Shown one piece after another: positions 35,501 to 47,196 of a stretch of 64,000 nt of DNA. This stretch comes from Theobroma cacao (Eukaryota > Streptophyta > Magnoliopsida > Malvales > Malvaceae): NCBI RefSeq assembly GCF_000208745.1, contig NC_030851.1:14443044-14507043 (forward strand). The letters run 5' to 3'. The translations under genes were made by a program, and so were the position numbers. Position 1 is the first letter of the stretch, and every line of letters starts with the position of its first letter. The notes beneath the pieces were generated by a model, which searched no databases, was not told where the DNA came from, and saw only the letters and a list, made by a program, of their open reading frames with translations.

Positions 35501-35917
35501 TTTACTCTACGTTTATGTTTACAAACTATGGACATGTTTATATTAATGTTGCCAATGTTGGGAATTTACATTGATTATGGTATGTATGAGATTATGATGA
35601 TGGCTTGAGAGCTTGTATGGACACCCGTGGGTGTGGAAAATGTTTAATGTTATTGTGCACTATGATAATGGCACTTGTTGATATATATGCAAATTTTGAG
35701 CTTATACAATTAAGTTGAGAAATTCCTTAATTGTATAATGAGTTAATGAAATGTATGCATGATGAAAATGTATGATAATGGATGTTTTGTGATGCTTCCG
35801 CATGTGATGATGAATGTTTAAAAGTGTTTAAGATAAAAAGCTTGCTTGGGCCTAACGGGTTATGCTCAATTGGGTCCATGCACATGTCACAACCCCTTCA
35901 AGAAATGGGATGTGACA
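32525..35917 (+). mobile_element. Relic internal sequence then long gypsy-type LTR
   Basis: The right part is an LTR: it ends GGGATGTGACA at 35917 after the family block GGCTTGCTTGGGCCTAACGGG, has a TATA-like CTATAAATATA near 33463, and carries ATCGATAG arrays at 33304-33415 and 34990-35100. Its start lies somewhere between 32525 and 33300 and could not be fixed. No gag or pol motif was recognised after the primer site at 32509. A tract of ATACTACATGAGATG-like units at 34430-34600 forms an imperfect tandem array. The 102-aa ORF at 34143 lies in LTR sequence and is not called. Confidence 0.6.
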
Positions 35918-35923
35918 TGCTTG

Positions 35924-37562
35924 TGTTGGTCGGATTATACACGCAAGTGCACGTGGCCGTACAAGTAATATAAAGTAAATCAAGTATCGTTTCCCATAGA
36001 TATTTGTACCTATTCTTACAAAGTACTAAACTTCTAATAAAATAATCTTATCCAAGCTCTCTATTTGAAAGGATTAAATAACTTAAAAACAATTAATTAA
36101 TTAACAAAATACAAAATATCACTAAAAGATATTTACCAAAACCTATGATTATGGTGTTTTTCAAAACTTCATTTGAATTAAATCATTTTCCTTAGCTTAG
36201 ATTAATGGAGTACATGGCTAACCTATAATCCAAATTATGTACATGTCTCTATCAAGATCATACACACATACCTTTTTAAAATAATCCAATTTGTCTATGC
36301 AAATTAATTAGAAAAAGTTCATTAGGTCCGTGCTCTAATATGGTTGCCTAAGGTATTTAGGTATATGTCTATCCTAAATATGAAACTATCACCTATCTCC
36401 GAAGTGAATCGAACAAAGGCTATTCAAAAGTATGGTCTATTCTAAACTTTCTTTGTCAAGTTCCACTTAGAGATCCACTACATTTCAATTGGTGATCAGG
36501 CAGTGAAAAGCATTAAGTACAAAATTGAAATAAACCACATGATTTCCATTAATAATGAAAAGGAAAAATCAAACAATGAAACTACATAATGAAATATCCC
36601 ATAATCCTACAAAACAAATTTAGTTCACCATCGTATTTATAACAGACATAATTAAATCAAAAGAAAAGATAATTTCTACAACAAAATAACAAGAAATAAA
36701 TGAAGAGTAAAGAAAAATTAAATCCTCTTTCAATTCTTGATCCTCGATTCCTTTGATTTCTTCTCATTTCTCACGTTGAAAGCCATTTTCTCTTTTCTCA
36801 AAAACCACCATTTTTTTATCCCTGAACCTCCCCTCTCAGCTGCTAGGAAAGACTTATTTATAGACATCAAAAAACCCTCAAAACTCATTTCTCAATCGGC
36901 TGCACTTCATTAAACCACGTCAAAGCGTTGCGATGCTCTTGACTTATAAAATTTTTTTGCTTGCTTTCCATCAGGCACAAGGGCACACCTCCTTGAGCAC
37001 TATGGTGCTGACCTCTCAGGTTTTTTTCTGGGAACATCGTTGCTCCTTTGGTCTCTACAGCCTTGAGCTCTACAAGGCCTTAGCATTACCTGCTCTTGTG
37101 CTGCCTTGGTGCAGTCTATTGCAATGTCTCATTTTGCAATGCGATTTTCTCCTACCTCAAAGCTGATCTGGGTGAAATGGTAAACATACAAGCTGTACGT
37201 CTTTCTCTCAACTTTGCCATGGTCAAAGAATCACATTGATTGGATCTCTGTTACTGAAGTTACAACTAAAACATCGTGACATGTTCAGTAAAAGTTTACA
37301 TTTGGTCTCCATTGCCTTGTTCACCAACATTCAACTTTAAGCACATGTGAACCTACAATATCAAAGACCAAATAAGCATTGACTTAAATAGAGACTTTTA
37401 ACATGAATTTGAGTTAAAATTATTTAAATTAAAACATGTCAACATGCTTTGAACTAATTAACTAAAAACCTAAAAACTATCTAAAATTGACTCAAAACAT
37501 GAGGACTTAGCTATTTTATCATCCCAAAATGTAGCTAATAACTCTATGCAATAGAGCTATCA
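35924..37562 (-). mobile_element. Athila-type 3' LTR, copy 2 (complete)
   Basis: 1639 bp, uninterrupted, matching 16633-18272 throughout. On the plus strand it ends AATAGAGCTATCA and is followed directly by CCCCCAAAATTAGC, the reverse complement of the polypurine tract, which makes it the 3' LTR of a minus-strand element. A small 77-aa ORF at 36933 is an unlikely gene. The left flank TGCTTG separates it from the LTR ending at 35917. Confidence 0.85.
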
Positions 37563-37577
37563 GACCCCCAAAATTAG
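37563..37577 (-). promoter_or_regulatory. Polypurine tract, Athila copy 2
   Basis: The minus strand reads GCTAATTTTGGGGGTC up to the LTR start, the canonical GGGGG form of this family's second-strand primer and better preserved than in copies 1 and 4. Confidence 0.8.
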
Positions 37578-37963
37578 CATTTTACTAGTCCTCAAGGAAA
37601 ACTAAAATAAAGAAAATGAAATAGCATCGTTAAAAACATCAACTCAGCACTCACACCAATTCATTGATGACCTTTAATTTCCTCACCAATTGTCATATTT
37701 TCCTAACCCAAGAAAAGCATATATATCATTTAAGTTTACATTTCATTCAAATGTAAGCTCATTTTTAGATGAAATTTCGTGTGTGTGTGTGTGTGAAATT
37801 TCTTATAATGAACATCATGCACTTTAGATAAGTTTATGCTCTTGCAAACCTTAAACTAGCTTACAATTTCATAATTTTGCTTTCACCTCTCTCTCCACTA
37901 ATGTAGGCTCACACTCAACTTAGATCCTTAGGAATTTATTCGGCTTGTAATGTATGGTTAAGG

Positions 37964-40503
37964 TGTCACAGCCCAATTTTCGGGCCATGAACAAGGCATG
38001 GACCCAACAGGCATAACCCACTAAGCCCAAGCAAGCCTTATTATATGATCCTGTTCATCATTCTATCAATCTCATTTCTTAATTCTTAATTATAAGTGTT
38101 CCCATAATATATCATAACAACCAAATACTTATATTTGTATCATCTACTGCCAACTCATAGTGGCACCATCAACCCAAATATACATATATTGTTTATAACA
38201 TAAATCTTAGCAATTTACATCAGGTGAACATATACACATGCAGAGGACCCTTGACTACCAGCGGAGTGACTCTGGGTATAGGTATGGCTACTGAATGCCA
38301 CGGTACCTACCAAAAGGTGAATACAAGTGGACACCTTGATCTAGGCCCTAACTGCCTCTAAATCTGAAAACATGAAGTTGAAAAGATTAAGTATAAACCT
38401 ATTGAGTGAACATAAGAAGGGAACAAGCATTAATACGAGAAGTTTTAGAAAACATGATGCACTTGTGTTGAAAGCAATGCAATTTAGCTCAATTTCTTGT
38501 TAAAAGCTCTTAATTCAACTCTTGATCATTTAGTGCCTTTGTATTGAAAGATCCATGATCAATAAAGAAGTTAAGGAGTGAAAGTACAGTAGAATTCAAG
38601 CAAGGCAAGCATAGCAAAGCGAATCTCGCTGCAGCGAACTTCAGAGCAAACTTTTAAATAAATAACTCGAGAGTTTATTACTGCAATGAGAATGCATTTT
38701 CGTTGCAGTGAAAATCCAAGCAGGCATTTTACCTAACCACCCGAGTGTTTCTCACTACAGCAAGAATGCATTTTTGCTGTAGCGAAATTCTAGGCTAGTC
38801 AAGCCCCCAAGACCCTAGAATTTCTTGCTGCAGCAAGAAACAGGGCAATGAAACTAAAAGAATTTTGGTCACAACGAAAACCCATTTTTGCTGCAATGAA
38901 AATTAATTAGAAAACATTTGTCAAATATTAACATTCAATATTCAATGCAAACACATAATACTTTCCCTAACCTCTCTATGTATGTGTATACATGTATACA
39001 ACTCCTATCTCACTAGCTCATGTGCACTTCCACACCGCACATAGCTAGAATCATCTTGTGCACTCCCACACCGCACAAGGCAATATCATCATGTGCACCC
39101 CACATCGCACATGGCATATGTCATCAGTGTGTGCACTCACACAACACACCACTATCACGCACATGGCATATATCATTAGTGTGTCCACTCACACCACACA
39201 CCACTATCACCGTCATGTGCACTCCCACACTGCCCACACATGATTACAATTGTCACCCAATAGTGCCATTCAATGCATACATACACATCAACACAATGTA
39301 GAAACACATGAACTAATCACATTGCACATTTCACAATATAAGATCATTTCATCAAGGGCTTGTTCCCATGCAAATTTTAAAGAAAAACCAATAAAATATT
39401 TCAAGTGGTTCAATCAAACATATAATCATTTATTCCAAAACATTTTAATGCAAGTTCACTCACATCTTTGTTGATTCCTTGATTGATTTCAACTTCGATT
39501 ATTGTTCCAAATAGAGATATGGGGTCTCGTTGGAACCTATCACACATAATAGCACCACACCAACTCAATTGACATGAATATTATTTCGAAAGCTATTTTT
39601 TAAATCAAGTTTTGCTAGTTATTCCTAACTAGCTTGCAATTACCATTTAATTGGCTATTTATTCACACTACTCTAATCACACTAAAAATAATCATGTAAC
39701 CTTCAACAATAAAACAACCCACAATTCTAATCATTGGCCATTCATCAACAACTTAAAATCAAACCTAACTCACTACTCACCTTGGTGGTTTTGTAGTTGA
39801 ATTCCTTTTCAAGAGTTTGTCAAGCTATTATGGAAAGCCTTTTTCTTACTCTAAAATGTCTAGCTAGTGAGAAAAAGTATTGAGGAAAGACTTTTGAGGG
39901 TTCTTGAGGTGTAAAAGTGAAAGAGCACAAAGAATCCTATGAAAAAAATGTACCAAAGCATGAGAATTGAAGTTACTTTGAGAAAGTTATGGAAATTTCA
40001 AGGGGTAGCTTCCATGGAAGATGGGAAACGTTTAGTGAGGAAGGAGGGGAAGAAGAAGAAGAAGTTGTTGAAAGTGAGGAGAAAGTGCTGGAAAATTGGA
40101 TATTTACCCTATAGTTGACTAAAGTTCCATTTATTTATAAAAATGCCATTGCATAGTTGACTTTGCCTTCTTCTTCCCTTTTGGCTTAGACATTTTACTC
40201 TTTTAACCCTAAGAAAAGGTCCACAAGAGATTAGAGGCACTCGGGTTCATGAAAACTTTAAAATTTAGGTTCGAGACCCAAAATGACCATTTTACCCCTA
40301 CCATGGAAATTATCATTATTTTTATTTTCTCCATTTATTTCATTATGATATGCATCATTCATTTATTCCTTAGGTCTACTTAGACCTTAATAACATTAGA
40401 AAAACCCACTTCTAGGAGATCACCAAGAAAATGACAAAACTACCCATAATCTGTGTCATTGTGTCTACCTCTGTCACACGTCTATGAAGGTTAAGGTTTC
40501 ACA
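37964..40503 (-). mobile_element. Solo LTR with TAAGG target duplication
   Basis: Plus-strand ends are TGTCACAGCCC (37964) and AAGGTTTCACA (40503); TAAGG occurs at 37959-37963 and 40504-40508. The host sequence reads through when compared with 11030-11060. Interior: a run of CTGCAGCGA-type motifs at 38620-38890 and an array of CATGTGCACTCCCACACCGC-like units at 39020-39235. The overlapping ORFs at 39020-39301 come from that array. No coding content. Confidence 0.9.
39020..39235. repeat. Minisatellite-like array in LTR
   Basis: About five units with the words GTGCACTCCCACACCGCACA and ATCATC. It is the reverse complement of the arrays at 48679-48860 and 52890-53080 (unit GTGCACGATGTGGGGGGATG) and is related to weaker ones at 3030-3110 and 55285-55370. 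It sits at the same relative place in each LTR. Confidence 0.8.
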
Positions 40504-41944
40504 TAAGGTTGGAGTAGGATTTAGGATATTATGTTGCTCAAATAACCCTAAGCACATAATTGTTCTAGGACCTATATAGCCTTGTTTTTCTTTCTTTAAC
40601 AAGTACACCTTCATCTTTCATTTCACTTTCATTCATCAACCACATTTGTTTTATTCTCAATTCATCACCCCCAAACTTGTTTATTTCAATGATGGTGGTG
40701 TGAATACTTCACATCAAATTTTAAAATTTTTTTTATTTCATCTTTTCCACCTTTTCATAAAAAATGCAATATATTTCCTAAAACAATGTACATGCTTACG
40801 AAAGAGGGGTGTAGACTTGGAAAATTTATTTAAAGGCTAAGCTTACTTGTTTATGGTTGACAACAAAAAGGAAAAATTTCTTCGCTCATAGGAATATTCT
40901 AGGGATAATATCTAATTGGGTTAGCTCGAAAGGCTTAGTTGATTTAACAATGGCTTAGGTCATTTCCTAGTTAAGTGTCTCTTAATATTTCACCTCAAGA
41001 AAAATTAAACAAATTCTAAAAGTCCAAACCAAGTCTAAGAGTTCACATTCATATAATCATTTTCTAAATGTACATAATATTTCAATATAAGAGATAAAGT
41101 GCTCAATTGTGGAAATTTCATCCTACAATGTTGCTACGCATAAGAATTCAACATACTATGTCAACTCAACTCATGCTTACTAAAAGCAAAAGAATAGCAA
41201 GACAACTAGATTTCATCATTGGATAGGCAAGTCAATTTCATGGTGCATTTACTCTAGTTTCATTTTTCACACATTCATAACTTAACAGGCATAGAAAATA
41301 AAAGAAAATACATAAATAAATTAAGCATAAAAAAATAAAAAGTTCAAATCCCCCTAAACTTGAAGTTAATATTGTCCTTAATGTTATAAAAAGTAAAGAA
41401 AGAGAAACTCCCTTAAGCTTGCAAACAAAGTCAATCATCATCCTCCTTTGCAGCAACATCATCATCCTCATATCGGGTAAGATCGATGGGCAGTGTAGGG
41501 ACAGTAGCCATGTCCATGCTAGCATGCTCAGCATATGCCCTCATCGTCTCCTTAATAACTTTAAAACACTCTGCCTGATGGTCCAAACGATGCTCATTCT
41601 TTTCTATTCGCTGAGGCATATAGAAATTTTGGGTATGCCATGATGGTTGAGGTGTAGTTAATGAACTACCTCTAATAGCAGTGTACTCATGCATGCGAAA
41701 CCTGTGGATGATTCCACTATCCAATGGAATCTTCGAATGTAGCAACTCTTCATTGGGTGACCAAACTGTGCTTGCTTGATGGCATAAGGTAATTATCTGG
41801 ATGGATACCACAATTCGTCACATGGTGAATAGGCTAACATGATAATGGTTTTGAAGATCAATTGTCCAATGTCAATATTTTCAGTCATAATGGTGTACAA
41901 AAGAATTGCTCAATCCTTGGTCACATCACTCATGTGTTTCAAAG

Positions 41945-44556
41945 TGTCACGACCCAAATTTCAGGCCATGATCGGTGCATGGGCCCAATAGACGTAGCCC
42001 AGTAAGCCCAAGCAAGCCTATTTACATGACTCCATTCATCGATTTCATTATTCGTTCTGACAATTGTATTTCATAATTTTCACTAACGAGTATGTCAATA
42101 CTTTTCTATCGACTATATATTCACATTTATATGATTCAAAATAATGTCATCCGTGCCATTACATAGTGGCAACATTAATCAATATAAACATTTATTCATT
42201 TAAGATATATATATACATGTCTTAACAATTTACATCAGGGCACGTGTGTTCAACAAAAAGGACTCTAGACTTTCAGCGGAGCAACCATAGCAAAGGTGCA
42301 GCTACAGAATGCCATTGCTACCTACCAACAGATGGATACAAGTCTATTGGGACACCTCGACCTAGTTACCCACTGCCTCTTGATCTGAAAACATGAAGTT
42401 GAAAATGGTTAGTATAAAACCAGTGAGTGAACAAGGAAGGGAACAAGCAAACAATGGGGAAGACTTAAAGAAATCATGATGCATTTATCTTTAAAACAAT
42501 GCAATTTAGTTTAATTATTATTAAAAACCCTCATGTAAACCCTAACTGAGTAAATCACTTGATGAAAAAGGTCCATGCACAACAAAGGTTTTGAAGAGTG
42601 AAAACTTTAGTAGCATTCATGCAATTCAAGTCAAGTAAACGACGGGTCCTCGCTGCAGCGATATTGGCTCAAATTATCAACTGACCAAGGGTTTCTCACC
42701 AAACCTCCTAATTTCAAATTTAATTCATTAATTCCTTAATGTTGGAAGTCCATGCTCAACTATGGTATCAAAGAAGTAGAAAATAGGGCAGCAATCGAAC
42801 AAGGTAAAAAGCAAGACAGAAAGTTTCTCTCTGTAGAGAGAATGAATCTCGCTGCAGTGAAATTCATGCCATAAAACAGAAAGTTTCTCGCTACAGCTAG
42901 ATTCATTCTCGCTGCAGTGAGAAGCTTCAGCAAGTTTCTCGCTGCAACGAGAATGCATTTTCGCTACAGCGAGAACCAGGTCTGGTAAAAACCCTCAAAA
43001 TTAGAAAGTTTCTCATTGCAGCGAGAAACAGAGCACTAAGAAAAGGTCTCCATTCCCTTAAAAAAAGGCCATCCTGCTGAAATGACAAAAGCAATATGAA
43101 ACACAAATAAATTGCCAAAGTTCAACATGTCAAATTTTCACATGCATTACAACCATATACAATATTCATGAGCTTTTGATAACACACATAGCTATGTATG
43201 TATATATATATATATATATATATCAATCATCATGCACACCCTCCCATCATCATCAGCTCATATGCACTCCCCACTAGCACATGGTTGGGTCAGCATCGGC
43301 TTATACACACTCCCACTTGCATATAACCAGGTCAATATCATCACACAAAAGGAACATTTAATGCATATTATACATATCAACATATTGCTATAACACATGA
43401 ACCATTTATATGGCACATTTTCACAAGATAAAAACATTCACCAAATGCTTGTTCCCTAGGTAGATTTTTAAAGAAAAATTGGATAAATTCATTCAAATGT
43501 TTTGTGTAAACACATACATATTCCCAAAACAAATTTTGAAATACGAGTTCACTCATCGGTATTTGTTAAATCCTTACTCAACTCCAACTTCCTCTATTGG
43601 TTCAAATGAGGCGATAGGGCTTTGTTAGAACCTATCATCTCATTAGCACCCCAATTAAGTCAATTCACATACTTATAAATTCTAAAAGCTTTCTCTTAGA
43701 TAGCTTCCCCTTGCCATTTAGGTGGCTATCTAGTTCACTATCCTAGTCACTCTAAAGTGAATGAACAACCTCAACTACTAAAACACTCACAAGTCTAAAC
43801 ACTAATCATTTTCAACACTAAAATCAATTCTAATTCACTACTCACCTTGGTAGCTTGTATTTGAAATTCTTTCCAAAAACTTTCAAACAAATATTGAAGC
43901 TCCATCTTTCTCTCTCTAAAACACCTAACTAATGAAAGAATGTATGGAAATAAGATTTTCAAGGGTTTTAAAGTGAGAAAGTGAAAGAGTACAAGGGTTT
44001 TATGCAAAAGTTCAGAAAAGCTTGAAAATTTGAGCTATTTTGAGGAAGGTTATGGAGCTTTCTTATCAACCTTTCATGGAGGATGAAAGCAATGTGAGAT
44101 GAGAGGAACAAGAAGAAGAAACGCTGCTAGAGAATGAAGAAGCTGCTAGAAGAAAAAGACATTTATAGCTCAATCTTATCCACTCCACTTAAATTACGAA
44201 AATACCCTCAACTAGTTAGCTTGTTCTCCTCTAACCCCTTATGCAATCTTTTTACTCTTTTGACATTGAAACAAAGTCCATAATGGTCTAGAAATGCTCG
44301 GGTTTGCGAAACTTAAAAGTTTTGACCCGAGATAAAAAATAACCATTTTACCCTTATCGTGGAAATCATCATCATTTTTATTTCCTTTGTCATTTTACCC
44401 TTATTTTATCATTAATTTATGCCTTAGGCCTACTTAGGCTATAATATTGTTTAAAACTTACTTTTAAGGGCTTACTAAGGAAATGATGAAATTACCCCTG
44501 ATCAGGGATATCGCGTCTACTTCTATCTATGAATTTATAAAAGTCAAAGTTTCACA
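41945..44556 (-). mobile_element. Solo LTR with CAAAG target duplication
   Basis: Plus-strand ends are TGTCACGACCC (41945) and AAAGTTTCACA (44556); CAAAG occurs at 41940-41944 and 44557-44561. Removing the LTR and one duplication restores colinearity with 12460-12530 of copy 1. The interior holds many CTCGCTGCAGCGAG-like motifs at 42645-43030 and a TA-dinucleotide run at 43199-43222. ORFs at 42728-43118 on the minus strand are coded by the motif array and are not genes. Confidence 0.92.
42645..43030. repeat. Cluster of CTCGCTGCAGCGAG palindromic motifs
   Basis: About ten copies of TTTCTCGCTGCAGCGAGAA or halves of it, each one to four bases off the perfect palindrome, separated by 20-60 bp. 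The same motif recurs at 38620-38890, 49068-49085 (perfect), 53287-53304, and 55575-55740 plus 55930-55990. All are in related LTRs at similar relative positions. Confidence 0.8.
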
Positions 44557-45413
44557 CAAAGATAGCAGCTTTATGGCCAAGAAATGGTATTGCACCTTGT
44601 AGTCATTGTCCAGGGCATTAGCTTTGAACAAAATTAGGACACCCTTGTGCATTTTCCATTTAGTACTTAGAATTCTAAGATGCCCTAGAACTTCATCCAA
44701 ATAGACATCGCCATTCACAAATTGGTCATATTCGTTGTTCTGAATGTCAAGTATATTGTAGAATAGATTAATAGTATAAGAATTAAAAAGTACCTGATGA
44801 CCTTGAATGAAGGCATGCCCATTGTCATGCTCAACAACATTAGCATAGAATTCTCGAACCTCAAGCATTACTACAGCTTCTGGCTGGGCACAAAATTTCT
44901 CCCATTGGTGTGCATCGATTATGTTGTAAATGTCAACATAGAGGCCTCTTCGAACATCTATACCACATTCTAGAACTAGCACTTTTTGCTCTAATGATTA
45001 GGTATGGCGCATCTCATCCACAGCCAAAATAAATTCGTTAGGATTAAAATTCTACCCACTTTCATTTGCACGTGTCCTCTTCTTTAGTGCCATGGTAAAT
45101 ATCTAAGTACCCAAGCAATAAACAACACACTTTTGACCACAACTAGTTAGTATACATTATAAAAAAAATTGAGCAACATGGACAAAATATTTTATACTAA
45201 CTATTCAACTCTTCTGTAATATCAATAAGACTAATTTTACTATCCATCAAATTCAAATTCAAAGTGCAAAAAGTTAGAGTTATGTAGTGTACCTATTTAT
45301 GTACAAAACTTAAAAATTAATGAAACCCATATACTACATTATTAAATCTAACATATACCCATTAATTCTAAGCAACACCCATTTTCAAAACACAACACCA
45401 ATCTAGCATATAC

Positions 45414-46248
45414 CTACGATTTCTTTTTGTTTCTCATGTTAAAAGCCTTTTTCTTTTCTCTCAAAAACGGTCGTTCTTTGCTTTTTGAACCTCCCATCTC
45501 AGTTCTTAAAAAAGACCTATTTATAGCCACCCAAAAACCTTAAAAACTCATTTCTTGATTTGCTATACTTCATTAATCCACATCAAAGTGTCACAACCAT
45601 GCTCTAAGGGCATTGTGGCACTCCTAACTTATAAAATTGTTTTGCTTACTTTCCATCTAGCACCAAGGTGCTCCTCCTTAGGCCTTGTGGCACTAAACTC
45701 TTAGGTATTTTTTATGAGAGCATTGATTCTCCCTTGGGCGTTCCAGCCTTGAGCTTTACAAGGTTGCGATGCTGCCTGCTCTTATGTTGCCTTGGTGCAG
45801 TTTATTATAGTGCCTCATCTTGCAACACGATTTTCTCATACCTCAAGGCTGATCTAAGTGAAATAGTAAATGTGAAAGTTGTAGGTCTACCTCACAGTTT
45901 TGCATTGATCCAAGAATCACATTGATTGGATCTTTGTAGCTCAAGTTATGACCAAAACATGGCTACATGTTCAATAGAAGTATGCACTTGGTCTCCATTG
46001 CCCATTCACCAACATTCAACTTTAAGCACATGTGAACCCACAATATCAAAGACCAAATCCAAATTGACTTAAATAGAGACTTTCAACATGAATATGATCT
46101 AAAATTACTAAAATTAAAGTACCTTAACATGCTTTGAACTAATTAACTAAAAACCTAAAAACTATCTAAACTTTGCTCAAAACATAAGGACTTAGCTATT
46201 TTATCATCCCCAAATGTTGCTAAATAACTCTATATAACAAAGTTATCA
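45414..46248 (-). mobile_element. Athila-type LTR fragment, copy 3
   Basis: Matches the outer half of the complete LTR (about 36730-37562), with the terminal AAAGTTATCA at 46248. The left edge joins the copy 2 spacer in mid-sequence at about 45413, with no terminal motif, so this is a deletion or recombination junction. Confidence 0.75.
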
Positions 46249-46793
46249 GCTTGCACAAATACCTACCTTAATTGAGTCACAATATGTCTATAGTAATCAA
46301 TTAAAAAAGGTTCATTAAGCTAGTGTTATAATTTGGCTATGTATGGCATTTAGGCGTATGTCTATCCTAATTGTGAATCAGATCACCTAAGTGATGTGAA
46401 CATATACTATTCAAATCTTAGTCCAATTTAAAATTACTCTGTCGAGTCTCATCTAGATTTACAAATCATTCAAATGTTGGCCAGACAATCCAAAGCATTA
46501 CGAACAGATTTAAATAAACAAAATCGTACCCATTCATATTAAATAAAAGAGAAACAAATATTCAAATTGCACATTAAAATTTACCATAATCCTAGAAAGA
46601 TAGTTTAGCTCATAATATCTAATAAAAACATTATCCAAAGAAAATTAGCCGTTAATCTAAGTAAAAAAAATTAAGAGAAACACAAAATTAGAAAGAAAAA
46701 CTATTAACTGAAGTTTTTCAATCTCAATTCTCTTTCAAAATTTTCTTGCTTTCTTGCTTTGTTTTTGGTTTTTTTCTCTAGAATAGTTGCTAT
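46249..46793 (-). mobile_element. Athila-type LTR inner fragment
   Basis: Matches about 16985-17525 of the complete LTR (AAAAAAGGTTCATTA, GTCTATCCTAA, CTGTCGAGT blocks in order) but lacks both termini. It is sandwiched between an LTR end (46248) and an LTR start (46794), all in the same orientation, which suggests repeated unequal exchange among LTRs here. Confidence 0.65.
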
Positions 46794-47196
46794 TGTCGAT
46801 TTTGTACAAGCAAGTATACGTACTGCTTAAGTAATATACAAGTGAGTCGAGCATAATTTCCTATAGAGATTTGCTCTTAAACTTTCACTTAGTATTAAAT
46901 TTCAAACAAAATTAGTCCTATAAAAGCACTTGATTTTTAACACTTAATTAATGTGAAATTTACTACTGAAATCTAGTAAAGATATAAACTAATCTTTTCC
47001 TTTAAACTTAGCTTACAAGGGTGAATGGCTAACCTAGAACCCAATTTTATGTACAAGTCTCTCTCGAAATTCTTGCACAAATACTTTCCAAAATTAATCC
47101 CATAGGTCTATGCAAATTAGTTAAGAAAATCATGTTAAATTATGTTCTAATTTAGCTACCTATGGTATTTAGCTATATGTCTATCCTAAATACAAA

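Larger units (their letters stand above)
37578..41430 (-). mobile_element. Athila copy 2, non-coding tail (split by solo LTR)
   Basis: Two blocks, 37578-37963 and 40509-41430, together match 10665-12080. Shared markers are the TG run (37779-37795), the ATCCTTAGGAATTTATTCGGCTTG block and TTTCATCATTGGATAGGCAA. The 98-aa minus ORF at 41238-41534 overlaps the decayed end of the third ORF in another frame and is not called separately. Confidence 0.7.
41431..45090 (-). pseudogene. Third ORF of Athila-type element, copy 2, split by a solo LTR
   Basis: The coding remains are 45090-44562 and 41944-41431, with a solo LTR between. The N-terminal start ATG near 45092 gives KKRTRANESG, then (44982-44527) LVLECGIDVRRGLYVDIYNI, VREFYANVVEHDNGHAF, NGDVYLDEVLGHLRIL and a K-W-K-M-H-K block. 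The C-terminal part beyond the insertion has SDVTKD, a LLYTI-like hydrophobic segment, and further along (41811-41431) FRMHEYTAIRGSSLT and an acidic KEDDD tail. The family looks like PF20167-type plant transposon proteins of unknown function. Compared with copy 1 this one preserves more of the N-terminal frame but has a TAG after SG and stops near 41910. The insertion is 7 codons after the W-Y/Q-Y-H-F-L block. Confidence 0.72.

Noticed and set aside
42645..43030. Regularly repeated CTCGCTGCAG units resembling a CRISPR array
   Set aside because: The units are palindromic and degenerate, spacing varies from 20 to 60 bp, spacers are themselves LTR sequence shared between copies, and the DNA is eukaryotic.
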